From Apostichopus japonicus (taxonomy: Eukaryota; Echinodermata; Holothuroidea; Aspidochirotida; Stichopodidae), in contig NC_092565.1 of the NCBI RefSeq assembly GCF_037975245.1, positions 7,494,999-7,558,998 on the forward strand: DNA of 64,000 nt, given 5' to 3'. Position 1 is the stretch's first letter. Each line of letters opens with the position of its first letter. Made by a program: the position numbers and the translations under genes. The notes beneath the pieces are model-generated. The model did no database searches, had not been told where the DNA came from, and was given only the letters and a program-made list of their open reading frames with translations. Shown piece after piece: positions 26,163-39,000 of this stretch.

Positions 26163-26445
26163 ATATTTTGTCCATTTAGGTCCCAAAAATTTGAGTACCA
26201 AAAATTGTGGGGTCACGAGCACTGTTTGGGTCATAACAAACTTTGGTTCACACTTTCTTTTTTTTTGTGAAAAAAATGTTGGTCCGAAAAACTGTTGGTC
26301 CAAAAATATAAAGTCCCAACATAAGTTTGGTCACAAAATATTAGGGTCACAAAACAACTTCTCTTGGTACAAACAAATTATTGGATGAAAAAAAAGGTCC
26401 GAACATTTTATTTTTGTCGGAACACAGAGACGTCGAAACAAAGGG
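26163..26445 (+). repeat. A-rich GGTCCAAAAA dispersed repeat, copy 1
   Basis: Iterates motifs such as GGTCCAAAAA, GGTCACAAAA and GGTCATAACAAACTTTGG, and ends in GAGACGTCGAAACA then GGGATGTCACCAT. The same order and the same end occur at 43,868-44,356. No recognised transposon coding or terminal repeat was seen. Confidence 0.7.
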
Positions 26446-26850
26446 GATGTCACCATTCTAGCACAGTAAGTTGGTTCCCTGTTGCTGGAATATGAAGCAC
26501 AGTGCTTACACATGTATGGTGCAACCATGGAGCTGCTACGCTATCGTATCAGCACCCTGGTGCAACCTTGGTCACTTCACATACACAATATTAGGGTCAA
26601 GTATCTCTCCAGATTTAATATGGCAAAACGTTAAGAACTGTTTAACTGTAATAGTTAACACCTTGTCTAAGTTTCAAACTCCAGAGGGTGAAATCTTAAT
26701 ATTCTGTCATTCCTCCTTCCAATCTCCACCAGAGATATCATTTTGATTTTCTGCTCCTTTCCTCCTTCCATTCACTCCTTGAACATCACCCTCCGTTCCA
26801 TTTTCGAGGGGAAAAAAAATTACGATTAAAACATTGAACACTTCTATCGC

Positions 26851-29800
26851 TTAGAATGCAACTTTCGAGGAACAACACCAAACCGGAAAACATTTATGAA
26901 CAACAAAGGTTTGATTTGCCTGCTTTGAAATCACGTACCAATGGCAAGATGCGTCGAGCGCCCTCTTTTGAAACTTCTTTTGCCAAAATTTACCCAGAAT
27001 CGATTTCGCCCAAATGACGTAACCGAAAATCGATTTCGCCCAGAATGACGTAACCGGGGGTAACCGATGCTCAGGAGCCCAATCTGCCATTCTCAGGTCC
27101 ATATCTACTTCCGTTAGGGAGATACGTGGTTCCAAAGGACCCGATAGAAATACGTGTTCTTTATAAGTGCAAAATTTGGAAAACCCCCTCTTTTCAGCCC
27201 CCTCTCTTGTCCTCTGTGAAACACCCATCGACATTAAAATTTGACGTGGGGTAGAAGACACCCTTGTCTTTGTTATACACCAATTTCGTGTAATTATCTG
27301 ACCGGGAAAGGCTTTTTTTCGCTCAGTTTGCAACTTCAGAGGAACAATAGAAAAGCGAAAAACTTTTCGGGACAACAAAAGGTTTAAGCCCTTTGTTCGT
27401 CGTAAAAGTTTTTCGCTCTTCATTTTTCTTGATCGAGGTGAAAAAAATTGTTGTCGCAAAAGCGATAAATGTGTATCTTTTCTGGTAGTTCGCGACACGC
27501 TGATTACGAATCTGAAGTTTATTTTGGAATTGGGTGTTGTGTGGGGGCGTAGGAGGCAAAAAACCTGTTTTTGACTCGTTTTTTGCCAAACCTGTTTTTG
27601 CCAAAATTTTTGTTGTTCATAAATGTTTTCCGGTTTGGTGTTGTTCCTCGAAAGTTACGGGTTCTTTATAAGTGCAAAATTTGGAAAACAGATAATTACA
27701 CGAAATTGGTGTATAACAAAGACAAGGATTGGTGTATAACAAAGACTTCTACTCCACGTCTAATTTTAATGTCGATGGGTGTTTCAGAGAGGACAAGAGA
27801 GGGGGGCTGAAAAGAGGGGGTTTTCCAAATTTTGCATTTATAAAGAACACGTATTTCTATCGGGTCCTTTGGGTCCACGTATCTCCCGAACGGAAGCAGA
27901 TATGGACCTGTGAGTTGCAGATTTGGGCTCCTGAGCATCGGTTACCCCCGGTTATGTCATTTGGGCGAAATCGATTTTCGGTCGATTTGGGGTAAATTTT
28001 GGCAAAAACAGATTTGGAAAAAAGCAGGCAAAATCGGGTTTTTTGCCTCCTACGCCCCCACACAACACCCAATTCCAAAATAAACTTCAGATTCGTAATC
28101 AGCGTGTCGCGAACTACCAGAAAAGATACACATTTATCGCTTTTGCGACAACAATTTTTTTCACCTCGATCAAGAAAAATGAAGAGCGAAAAACTTTTAC
28201 GACGAACAAAGGGCTTAAACCTTTTGTTGTCCCGAAAAGTTTTTCGCTTTTCTATTGTTCCTCTTAAGTTGCAAACTGAGCGAAAAAAGCCTTTCCCGGT
28301 CAGATAATTACACGAAATTGGTGTGTAACAAAGACAAGGGTGTCTTCTACCCCACGTCTAATTTTAATGTCGATGGGTGTTTCAGAGAGGACAAGAGAGG
28401 GGGCTGAAAAGAGGGGGTTTTTCCAACTTTTGCACTTATAAAGAACACGTATTTCTATCGGGTCCTTTGGGTCCACGTATCTCACTAACGGAAGCAGATA
28501 TGGATCTTGAAGTTGCAGATTTGGGCTCCTGAGCATCGGTTACCCCCGGTCACGTCATTTGGACGAAATCGATTTTCGGTCGATTTTGGTAAATTTTGGC
28601 AAAAACAAGTTTGGCAAAAAAAGAGTAAAAATCAGGTTTTTTGCCTCCTACGCCCCCACACAACACCCAATTCCAAAATAAACTTCAGATTCGTAATCAG
28701 CGTGTCGCGAACTACCAGAAAAGATACACATTTATCGCTTTTGCGACAACAATTTTTTTCACCTCGATCAAGAAAAATGAAGAGCGAAAAACTTTTACGA
28801 CGAACAAAGGGCTTAAACCTTTTGTTGTCCCGAAAAGTTTTTCGCTTTTCTATTGTTCCTCTTAAGTTGCAAACTGAGCGAAAAAAGCCTTTCCCGGTCA
28901 GATAATTACACGAAATTGGTGCATAACAAAGACAAGGGTGTCTTCTACCCCACGTCTAATTTTAATGTCGATGGGTGTTTCAGAGAGGACAAGAGAGGGG
29001 GCTGAAAAGAGGGGGTTTTTCCAACTTTTGCACTTATAAAGAACACGTATTTCTATCGGGTCCTTTGGGTCCACGTATCTCACTAACGGAAGCAGATATG
29101 GATCTTGAAGTTGCAGATTTGGGCTCCTGAGCATCGGTTATCCCCGGTCACGTCATTTGGGCGAAATCGATTTTCGGTCGATTTTGGTAAATTTTGGCAA
29201 AAACAAGTTTGGCAAAAAAAGAGTCAAAATCAGGTTTTTTGCCTCCTACGCCCCCACACAACACCCAATTCCAAAATAAACTTCAGATTCGTAATCAGCG
29301 TGTCGCGAACTACCAGAAAAGATACACATTTATCGCTTTTGCGACAACAATTTTTTTCACCTCGATCAAGAAAAATGAAGAACGAAAAACTTTTACGACG
29401 AACAAAGGGCTTAAACCTTTTGTTGTCCCGAAAAGTTTTTCGCTTTTCTATTGTTCCTCTTAAGTTGCAAACTGAGCGAAAAAAGCCTTTCCCGGTCAGA
29501 TAATTACACGAAATTGGTGCATAACAAAGACAAGGGTGTCTTCTACCCCACGTCTAATTTTAATGTCGATGGGTGTTTCAGAGAGGACAAGAGAGGGGGC
29601 TGAAAAGAGGGGGTTTTTCCAACTTTTGCACTTATAAAGAACACGTATTTCTATCGGGTCCTTTGGGTCCACGTATCTCACTAACGGAAGCAGATATGGA
29701 TCTTGAAGTTGCAGATTTGGGCTCCTGAGCATCGGTTATCCCCGGTCACGTCATTTGGGCGAAATCGATTTTCGGTCGATTTTGGCAAAAACAAGTTTGG

Positions 29801-30920
29801 CAAAAAAAAGAGTCAAAATCAGGTTTTTCGCCTCCTACGCCCCCACACAACACCCAATTCCAAAATAAACTTCAGATTCGTAATCAGCGTGTCGCGAACT
29901 ACCAGAAAAGATACACATTTATCGCTTTTGCGACAACAACTTTTTTCACCTCGATCAAGAAAAATGAAGAACGAAAAACTTTTACGACGAACAAAGGGCT
30001 TAAACCTTTTGTTGTCCCGAAAAGTTTTTCGCTTTTCTATTGTTCCTCTTAAGTTGCAAACTGAGCGAAAAAAGCCTTTCCCGGTCAGATAATTACACGA
30101 AATTGGTGTATAACAAAGACAAGGGTGTCTTCTACCCCACGTCTAATTTTAATGTCGATGGGTGTTTCAGAGAGGACAAGAGAGGGGGCTGAAAAGAGGG
30201 GGTTTTCCAAATTTTGTACTTATAAAGAACACGTATTTCTATCAGGTCCTTTGGGACCACGTATCTCACTAACGGAAGCAGATATGGACCTGAAAGTTGC
30301 ATATTTGGGCTCCTGAGCATCGGTTATTCCCGGTCATGTCATTTGGGCGAAATCGATTTTCAGTCGATTTTGGCAAAAACAGGTTTGGCAACAAAAAAAA
30401 AGTCAAAATTAGGTTTTTGGCCTCCTATGCCCCCACACAACACCCAATTCCAAAATAAACTTCAGATTCGTAATCAGCGTGTCGCGAACTACCAGAAAAG
30501 ATACACATTTATCGCTTTTGCAACAACAAGTTTTTTCACCTCAAAAAAAAAGGAAGAGCGAAAAACTTTTACGACGAACAAAGGTCTTAAACCTTTTGTT
30601 GTCCCGAAAAGTTTTTCGCTTTTCTATTGTTCCTCTTAAAGTTGCAAATTTAGCGAAAAAAGCCTTTCCTGGTCAGATAATTACACGAAATTGGTGAATA
30701 ACAAAGACAAGGGTGTCTTCTAATCCACGTCTAATTTTAATGTCGATGGGTGTTTCAGAGAGGACAAGAGAGGGGGCTGAAAAGAGGGGGTTTTCCAAAT
30801 TTTGCACTTATAAAGAACACGTTTTTCTATCGGGTCCTTTGGGACCACGTATCTCACTAACGGAAGTAGATATGGACCTGGGAGTTGCAGATTGGTTTCC
30901 CTCAGTTACGACATTTGGGC
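26851..30920. repeat. Satellite block of ~598-bp monomers with one inverted copy
   Basis: On the plus strand the landmark GTCTAATTTTAATGTCGATG recurs at about 27,757, 28,356, 28,954, 29,552, 30,141 and 30,729, so monomers are about 598 bp (the last two about 589). Copies from 28.3 to 29.7 kb are nearly identical. The left part, 26,976-27,600, is the same monomer on the minus strand, giving a head-to-head junction near 27,600-27,660; short flanks at 26,859-26,909 and 27,608-27,657 are also inverted. Each monomer holds a hairpin-forming inverted repeat (for example 28,185-28,248 with 14-bp arms AGCGAAAAACTTTT). The many open frames here are repeat translations. Confidence 0.93.
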
Positions 30921-30935
30921 GGAAAAAAAATAGAA

Positions 30936-31719
30936 AAATTGCATTACAAAAATGCATCCACTCATATTGCATCTATTTATTTAGACCAACCAGACAGATT
31001 AATTTAGTACTCTTACACCATTTCTTAATCAATGTTGCCACAAAAGGATAACATTTGGCTTCAAATATGATTTACTGGTTAATGGTTAATTTAACATAAC
31101 TGACTCATTTCCATGCCAACTGCTCGTTAGTTTACATCCTTGCACTAACTGTCTGAAACAAGTTGACCCCATCAAAATATGTTTATAAGTAGACAAAACT
31201 TTAGGATTCACTTAAATTAATCAGAATATTTACCCACAATTGTTCAGACACTTGGCCTTTCCTTGAAGGGCATAGAATTCAAAGGCTTGCAGAAAATATC
31301 AAGATCTAAACACACAAACGACTCCTTGGCAAAGATATTAACACGGTGAAACTTGCAAGCAGTAGGGCTAGTTATTGAAAATTGTGTACAGATACTGAAG
31401 TATGGCAGCTCCATAAATATGACTCAAAGATAGTTAACAATGTAGTACATTCTAAAGGAGTATTAAACAAGTCTTGAATCGAAAGAACTATTCAAGCCTC
31501 ATAGCTTGATGTGTAGGCCTAAGTGATACGTCCACAAAATATCAAACGTCATTCATATTTCGAAGGAGAGTAAAAATCAGGGATGTGCTGTTGTTATGAA
31601 ACGTCCACCATTTTGGATTCAAACCATGCTTTTATGCACAGTGGGCTCAGGAGGCTGATCCAGGTTTCTAACAAGAAAAGCCAAGAGGCTTATCGATTTT
31701 AAAAGTATACGAGAACACT
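30936..31719. other. Unassigned intergenic stretch
   Basis: AT-rich sequence between the satellite and the GGTCA-family repeat. No exon chain, RNA gene or clear repeat was found. Confidence 0.4.
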
Positions 31720-32290
31720 CAAATGTACACTGTGCGGTTTTACTTTTGGAGTTACTGTGTATTGCAAGGTATTCAGACATTCAAGCTTTGCCCTCCAATG
31801 ACCTTTGACCTTCAAAGAATGCAATTAAGGTCAAAAAGGTGGATCCATATACCAAGTATTCCCAAACTTCACTTTTGGAGCTTTTGTGTTTACAAGGTAT
31901 TCAAATTTTGATATTTCTGGACCTCACATGACCTACGACCCCAAAGAAAGCTATGAGGTCTTCTTAATAAGTTGGATCCCCATAACAAGTACAAAGTATA
32001 TCCAAGTTTTGCTTTTACAGTTACTGTGTTTGCAAGGTTTTCAGCCTTGACAACTGTTGACCTAAACTGACCTTTGACTCCTGAAGAAAGCAATAGGATC
32101 TTCTATTTAATAAGGTGGATCCACGCACCAAGTATAATGTTAATTCAAACTTTACAAGGTTTTAAGACTTTGACATCTGTTGACCTCAAATGACCTTTGA
32201 CCTTGACAGACAAGACTAGACATCATGTACACAAGTACTCAATGGGGTGGATCCACAAACCAACTATGACATAAATCCAAGCTTTACTTT
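31720..32290 (-). repeat. GGTCA-family tandem repeat, reverse orientation
   Basis: About four units of 110-140 bp with phrases such as TGACCTTTGACCTT, GTGGATCCA and TTACTGTGT. It is the reverse-strand counterpart of 3,205-3,655. Perfect AGGTCA direct repeats spaced by one base, on the minus strand, lie at 31,799-31,811 and 32,191-32,203. Confidence 0.72.
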
Positions 32291-32504
32291 TTGAGTTTAA
32301 AAGCCAAGGCGTCACACACATGTTACACATGCAATCACTGTCACAAAGATTCAAGTTTGCCTTCGGCATGGAATCAACAAACAATACGGTCAAATACTGT
32401 GAAATCTTGACTGAACTTTACCTAATTTTCTTACTAATATCCTAAAATTCCTGTGCTTTCTGGTTTAATCATCTTTATGTTAGCCATCAGTATCATGCTG
32501 AAGA

Positions 32505-32510
32505 TTTATT
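32505..32510 (-). terminator. Candidate polyadenylation signal of mak16
   Basis: TTTATT on the plus strand is AATAAA on the minus strand, about 590 bp beyond the mak16 stop codon. It is plausible by distance, but other signals could be used. Confidence 0.4.
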
Positions 32511-33098
32511 GACATGTTTCAGTCTTAGTCACCAGCACATCTACATATATAAACACTATTCATACAAGAACACTCACATGCTATGCATCCAGAACAGGAA
32601 AACAGAGAGCTTACATCATCCACGACAAGAATAAGACTGACCACTATGTCTCATGAAACTACCCAATCACCTCAATGGGCACGGTGAAACTGATGTGAAA
32701 ACACCTATGCCAACAGTGGTTTTCAGCTTTAAGGTCACTTTACCGTCAATTAATATAGCACTTGTCACATAAAAATTGACAGCGTGAAACCATCCTGGCT
32801 CGTAACATCCACGGCAAGAGCGACCGTCTGCTAATTTGGGCAGAGTCCTTGCGGATATGCTAGCAGTTCTCTCTCTCTCATTGTCTGACACAATCAGTTC
32901 CACCAGACTGGTACCATCAGTAACACCACAGCTTAGTGATTCTGGTGATAAATTTGCTCACACCCTCCTCCACCACGGTGTCATGTCACACAGAGATGGC
33001 AACCTCTTCCTTGATCGACAGTAGTTGTCATAATCCGGTGATGATGTCCCCGTTACGGATCACCATTTTCATCATCTCCGGCGGCGATCACCGTCTCA

Positions 33099-36000
33099 TC
33101 AAAATGATTCTGTGATCCTCTGTTTCGCCGGTGTCTGTCTCTCCTCCTCGTACTCAATCTCCACTCGGGCTCTCTTAAATTTCCCGGCCTTCCCCTTCAC
33201 AGATTTTCCTTTTCCTGTTTTTGTCTCTTCCTCTCCACTCGACTCATCGTCATCTGACGCATCGTGGCCTCCTTTCCCTTGCGGTAACACTCTGTCCATA
33301 TCCTGGAGAATTTGGATAGATTTGAAGATATAGAGAAAGTAAAAATCATCACGTCCGTTTCGGTCTTGACACAGCACACTCCATACAGAGTGCATACTGA
33401 TCCTTACGATTTATTTATTTAGGGATAAGTGTCGAGAGGCAACATGGCAGCAATATATCTGAATTCAGATAATAATAATAATAATAACAATAATAATAAA
33501 AGTAAAAATAAAAATAAAAATAATAATAATAATAATATTAATCATAATAACAATAATGATAATCATGATAATAATGATAATAATAATGATAATAATGATA
33601 ATAATGATCTATCACCAGCAGAATAAAGAAACCCATGGCATATTACATCTGGTCCCACATAGCAAAATGTCATCCATGGCCCAAACTGCACCACAATGTT
33701 TGTATGTTGCAGAAACTAATAGATTTCAGGACCTGAAGTAACACAAACTTGGCAAACTTATGACATTGCCAGGCAAATTTGCAAGCACGTATTTACTTTT
33801 CTAAAATCTTGACCACTGTGAGCACTGACGTATGGGTCGAAGATTGCACAGTACTGATAAGGACGATTGAAGATGCCAGGTATGGTTTCAACCTGTGGAA
33901 CAGTTCTATAGAGTTTAAAGACCCTGTTAGCTGCACAATTTAATGTGTATAAAGCAAATGGGTACTGATACCAAGAATGCTACTCGAGGCCAAGTACACT
34001 AAACATTGCTACTCTAATTCATTGTTACTAACCTCAACGTGGAACAGTTCTATAGAGTTTAAAGACCCTGTTAGCTGCACAATTTAATGTGTTTAAAGCC
34101 ATTGGGTACTGATACTAAGAATGCTACTCGAGGCCAAGTACGCTACATTACTACTCTAATTCATTGTTACTAACCTCAACATGGAACAGTTCTATAGAGT
34201 TTAAAGACCCTGTTAGCTGCACAATTTAATGTGTATAAAGCAATTGGGTACTGATACCAAGAATGCTACTCGAGGCCAAGTTGGCTACATTGCTACTCTT
34301 GTTCATTGTCACTAAACTCAACGTGGAACAGTTCTATAGAGTTTAAAGACCCTGTTAACTGCACAACTTTATTTGTATAAAGCAGTTGGGTACTGATACC
34401 AAGAATGCTACTCGAGGCCAAGTACACTACATTGCTACTCTTGTTCATTGTCACTAACCTCAACGTGGAACAGTTCTATAGAGTTTAAAGACCCTGTTAG
34501 CTACACAATTTAATGTGTATAAAGCAATTGGGTACTGATACCAAGAATGCTACTCGAGGCCAAGTAGGCTACATTGCTACTCTAATTCATTGTTACTAAC
34601 CTCAATGTGGAACAGTTCTATAGAGTTTAAAGACCCTGTTAGCTGCACAATTAAATTTGTGTAAAGCAATTGGGTACTGATACCAAGAATGCTACTCGAG
34701 GCCAAGTACGCTACATTGCTACTCTAATTCATTGTTACTAACCTCAACGTGGAACAGTTCTATAGAGTTTAAAGACCCTGTTAGCTGCACAATTTAATGT
34801 GTATAAAGCAATTGGGTACTGATACCAAGAATGCTACTCGAGGCCAAGTTGGCTACATTGCTGCTCTTGTTCATTGTCACTAACCTCAACGTGGAACAGT
34901 TCTATAGAGTTTAAAGACCCTGTTAACTGCACAACTTTATTTGTATAAAGCAATTGGGTACTGATACCAAGAATGCTACTCGAGGCCAAGTACACTAAAC
35001 ATTGCTACTCTAATTCATTGTTACTAACCTCAACGTGGAACAGTTCTATAGAGTTTAAAGACCCTGTTAGCTGCACAACTTAATGTGTATAAAGCAATTG
35101 GGTACTGATACCAAGAATGCTACTCGAGGCCAAGTTGGCTACATTGCTACTCTTGTTCATTGTCACTAACCTCAATGTGGAACAGTTCTATAGAGTTTAA
35201 AGACCCTGTTCACTGCACAACTTTATTTGTATAAAGCAATTGGGTACTGATACCAAGAATGCTACTCGAGGCCAAGTACACTAAACATTGCTACTCTAAT
35301 TCATTGTTACTAACCTCAACGTGGAACAGTTCTATAGAGTTTAAAGACCCTGTTAGCTGCACAACTTAATGTGTATAAAGCAATTGGGTACTGATACCAA
35401 GAATGCTACTCGAGGCCAAGTTGGCTACATTGCTACTCTTGTTCATTGTCACTAACCTCAATGTGGAACAGTTCTATAGAGTTTAAAGACCCTGTTAACT
35501 GCACAACTTTATTTGTATAAAGCAATTGGGTACTGATACCAAGAATGCTACTCGAGGCCAAGTACACTAAACATTGCTACTCTAATTCATTGTTACTAAC
35601 CTCAACGTGGAACAGTTCTATAGAGTTTAAAGACCCTGTTAGCTGCACAATTTAATTTGTATAAAGCAATTGGGTACTGATACCAAGAATGCTACTCGAG
35701 GCCAAGTAGGCTACATTGCTTCTCTAATTCATTGTCACTAACCTCAACGTCGCTGGCATCACTCTCCTGGAAATCTTCATCTGCGATGTACTCAATCTCT
35801 CCTTCCACCTCTTCTTCTTCCTCTTCTTCTTCTTCCTGTTCTTCCTGAAGTTTCGTAAAAGAAAATTTGGAGAAAAGATGACCATATAGATGAGAAATTT
35901 AGCTTCCAATCAATCTCATTACTAAATAACTCAAAGTATGATTGCATAGTGATGAAAGTCAAGTAAAATGAATAACTTTATCATCTGTTAATACTTCTTC

Positions 36001-39000
36001 CTGAAACAAGCATAACTTTGGGGTAGACCCAGTGTGGGGGTCCTGTGGGGGTGTGATGTTACTTGACCAATCAACAGTTTGCATACCATACATCCCATCA
36101 TAGTAGGCTCCCTGTATTCATAGACAGAGTTTTATGCTAACCACCTACATTTGGCAGATCAGTATCATCTTTCGAATCAGAAGGGTATGATTTTGTTTTA
36201 CTGAGGGCCGGGATCGCTCGATTGAACTTGAGAGAATATATCAACTGAATATCAACTTGAACTTATGTAACCTGACCAACCCCCAGGGCAAAGACCTGCT
36301 AACCTTACCCTCTACCCGAATCTATTGAGAGAGAGCCCATCCTATAATCCAGGGTTGTCCAACCTACGGCCCGCGGGCCACAGTCCGGCCCGCCGCGGGG
36401 TTGCGTCCGGCCCGCCAGAGATGCTCTACGGTGCGAAATTTTAATGAGCAGATTTATTGATAACAATTTGAAGCTATACAATCAATCATTCGAACCTTGT
36501 GGGTCCACAAAACTGCATGCAGGTCAGTTTGTGTGACACTCTCTAAGCGGAGGGGGGGGGGGCGGCTGGACTTCATTCAACTGTTTTATCAGGAAGGAAA
36601 ATAAATCAGTGCGCTCCGCGCGCAGTGCTCACATTTTGTTGCCTTGGGCTTCGGGCAAAAAATCGAAAAATCGAGCGTAGGCTTCATGCGGCCCCCTCCT
36701 TCATCATAATCATTCCATGTGGCCCTCCTCTGCAAAAGGTTGGACAACCCTGCTATAATCCCATGTGTAATCAGAGAAAGCCACAACTTTTCAAATAGAG
36801 ATATCTGCTTGTGGTATCGACTTAATTCCAGACTATGATTTAGTTTATTGTTTTCTGAGATGCATTCATTTAAGGTGGCATACTCCTGTAAGAATCTATA
36901 TCAATCCCCCCCCCCCCCCCCCGATGTTCATCTTCAGGAAAAGTGCCAAAAAGCAGCAGGAGAACATCTTTTTTGACCTGTTATCAATCATGATCTAGTT
37001 TTTTGTGGCTTGTTGAAGAGCATGAATAGAAGTACGTGTGATGAGAAAATTGGGTCGATTGATGCAATTTTAGACCCCTGTAGACCTCACAGGAGCAGCG
37101 TATGAAAATTGTTTACTACTGAGTGAAAAGGTTTGTTAAACTTCAGGCTTGGAAGCAAAAAGCTACATGGTCATCATACGGAAAATTGATGGTGCCATGA
37201 AAGGCCAACTTGTCAGCTATCCGGTGATGGGTAGCGTTTAGCTAGTGAGAACTTCTATCTAGACTTAGATACCACATTACTATTCTGATTTAGTGTGTAA
37301 GTCAATGAGGCTTTTAATGGGCGTATGCTACCTTATCCGTATCCCAATCTAAAGATCCTGCTTATTTAAATGAAACACTCACAGCGCCCTCATATTCGAG
37401 CTGAGCTCTGTCCTCATCTTCATCGTCCGTCTCCTCCGCCTTCAACACGTTATCAAAAGCTACGGCCGGGATGTTGTAAACGTCGCCGTACTGAAGAAAG
37501 GAATGAAAGGAATGATATTATCAAGGAAAGTGAACACAAACAGCAATATTGATCATGTGACTTCATCTCTGTAATGCTTCAATCAGCTTAGAACATAACA
37601 ATGATTTCTATCTGATAAAAAGTTGTCATCAGACCATCACAAGAAGTAAATATGAAAAATTGCTTCCAATGCAATACTACTTTAGGTCTCTTTTTGTTGT
37701 TTACAATTTGTATTTGTTTAGAGCTCTTGTAATCACCTGATTTCCTTTGTATTTTAATATGTTGGCTATCTATCTGTCTGTCTGTCTGTCTGTCTGTCAG
37801 TCTGTCTATCTATCTGTCTATCTTTCCATGCCTTTGATCACAAGCTTTACTCCATAGTTTTCTGGATTATGCATTAAATTAAGACGCACTTCTCTTACTG
37901 TCAGAGCTACCATTACCATTAGACTACATCATTACATCAACTAGATTTTCTTGGCCAAAGTGACTTAGAAGTCTAGCCAAATTTGCAAACTTTATAATCA
38001 GGGTTGAAGCAAAGTTCTTATTTTCTGCTAAGGATAATCAACAATCACATAAATATACCTCATTCAGTTTATAGAAACCATTACGATAACAATTCTAGTG
38101 AAGTCTTGTGGGAAGTGACTAACAACTATGGACCAGAAACATCTGTTTATAAATCAGAACAGTAAGGTAAACAGCCAAGAGCAGAATCTGAGTACAGACA
38201 GTATTGATCCCACCAAGTAGTACTAAATGCACAACAGTGAAGAGTACAACACTTGAGAGGAGACAAGCTAAGATACAAGGAAAATATAATAAGTAAATTC
38301 AGAATTTAGTAGAAGTAATCAGACACCATTGTATGGTTGTTAATCCCCCCACCTTTTTTTCAATTTTTTTCTTGGAGTACGACACTTCCCCTTCAAGTTG
38401 CCTGAAGGACAATTTAATTGCTTACAGAAATCCACTCATAGTCAGATGTTTTATGCTGTTTGGTTTTAATGTAAGTCATCAGGCTACATCACCTATAGGC
38501 AAACTCAGTCGGGCCTAGACTTTGAAAATGGAAACACAAACTAAGAATGTGGCCTTATGTACAATTGTTTCATCACCAACGCTGATTTTAGAGCCCATTG
38601 TTTTGTTACGATACTCACTGTTCCTTTCTTTAACCTCTCCAGCAACTCCTTTTCAATGGCATTGTCCAGTTTGGCAGCTTTCCAAGCTTTGGCTTCTCTG
38701 TTCTTCTCCCTTTTCTCTATTTTTCTGCTCACTGGAACAATTTTTCGCCTGACAAAGTGAGTGAAAAGGGGACAAAAATGGAGTGTTTATAGAACTTGAA
38801 TATTAATTTGCACAGCTCTAACACTAGGTTTGCTAGCGATGGCAGATTGTGTCATTACTGAACCTTAAATCCTTAACCATTTTTGAAGGTCAAAGCGCAA
38901 GAAACATATTAGTGTGTCCCTTCGTTGACTTTTTGTCTGGTACAGTACAAGCAACATCTGCAATACAAGGGCTAAGATTGTGCAGCAAGAATGTTTTTGG

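Noticed and set aside
26851..30697. Many open frames of 70-215 codons with shared peptide text
   Set aside because: They repeat every ~598 bp in several frames and on both strands, as expected for a satellite and not for a gene family.
33429..33626. Asparagine-rich open frame
   Set aside because: Translation of an AAT microsatellite inside a mak16 intron.
33897..35750. Regularly spaced repeats considered as a CRISPR array
   Set aside because: Units are contiguous with no unique spacers, and the genome is eukaryotic.
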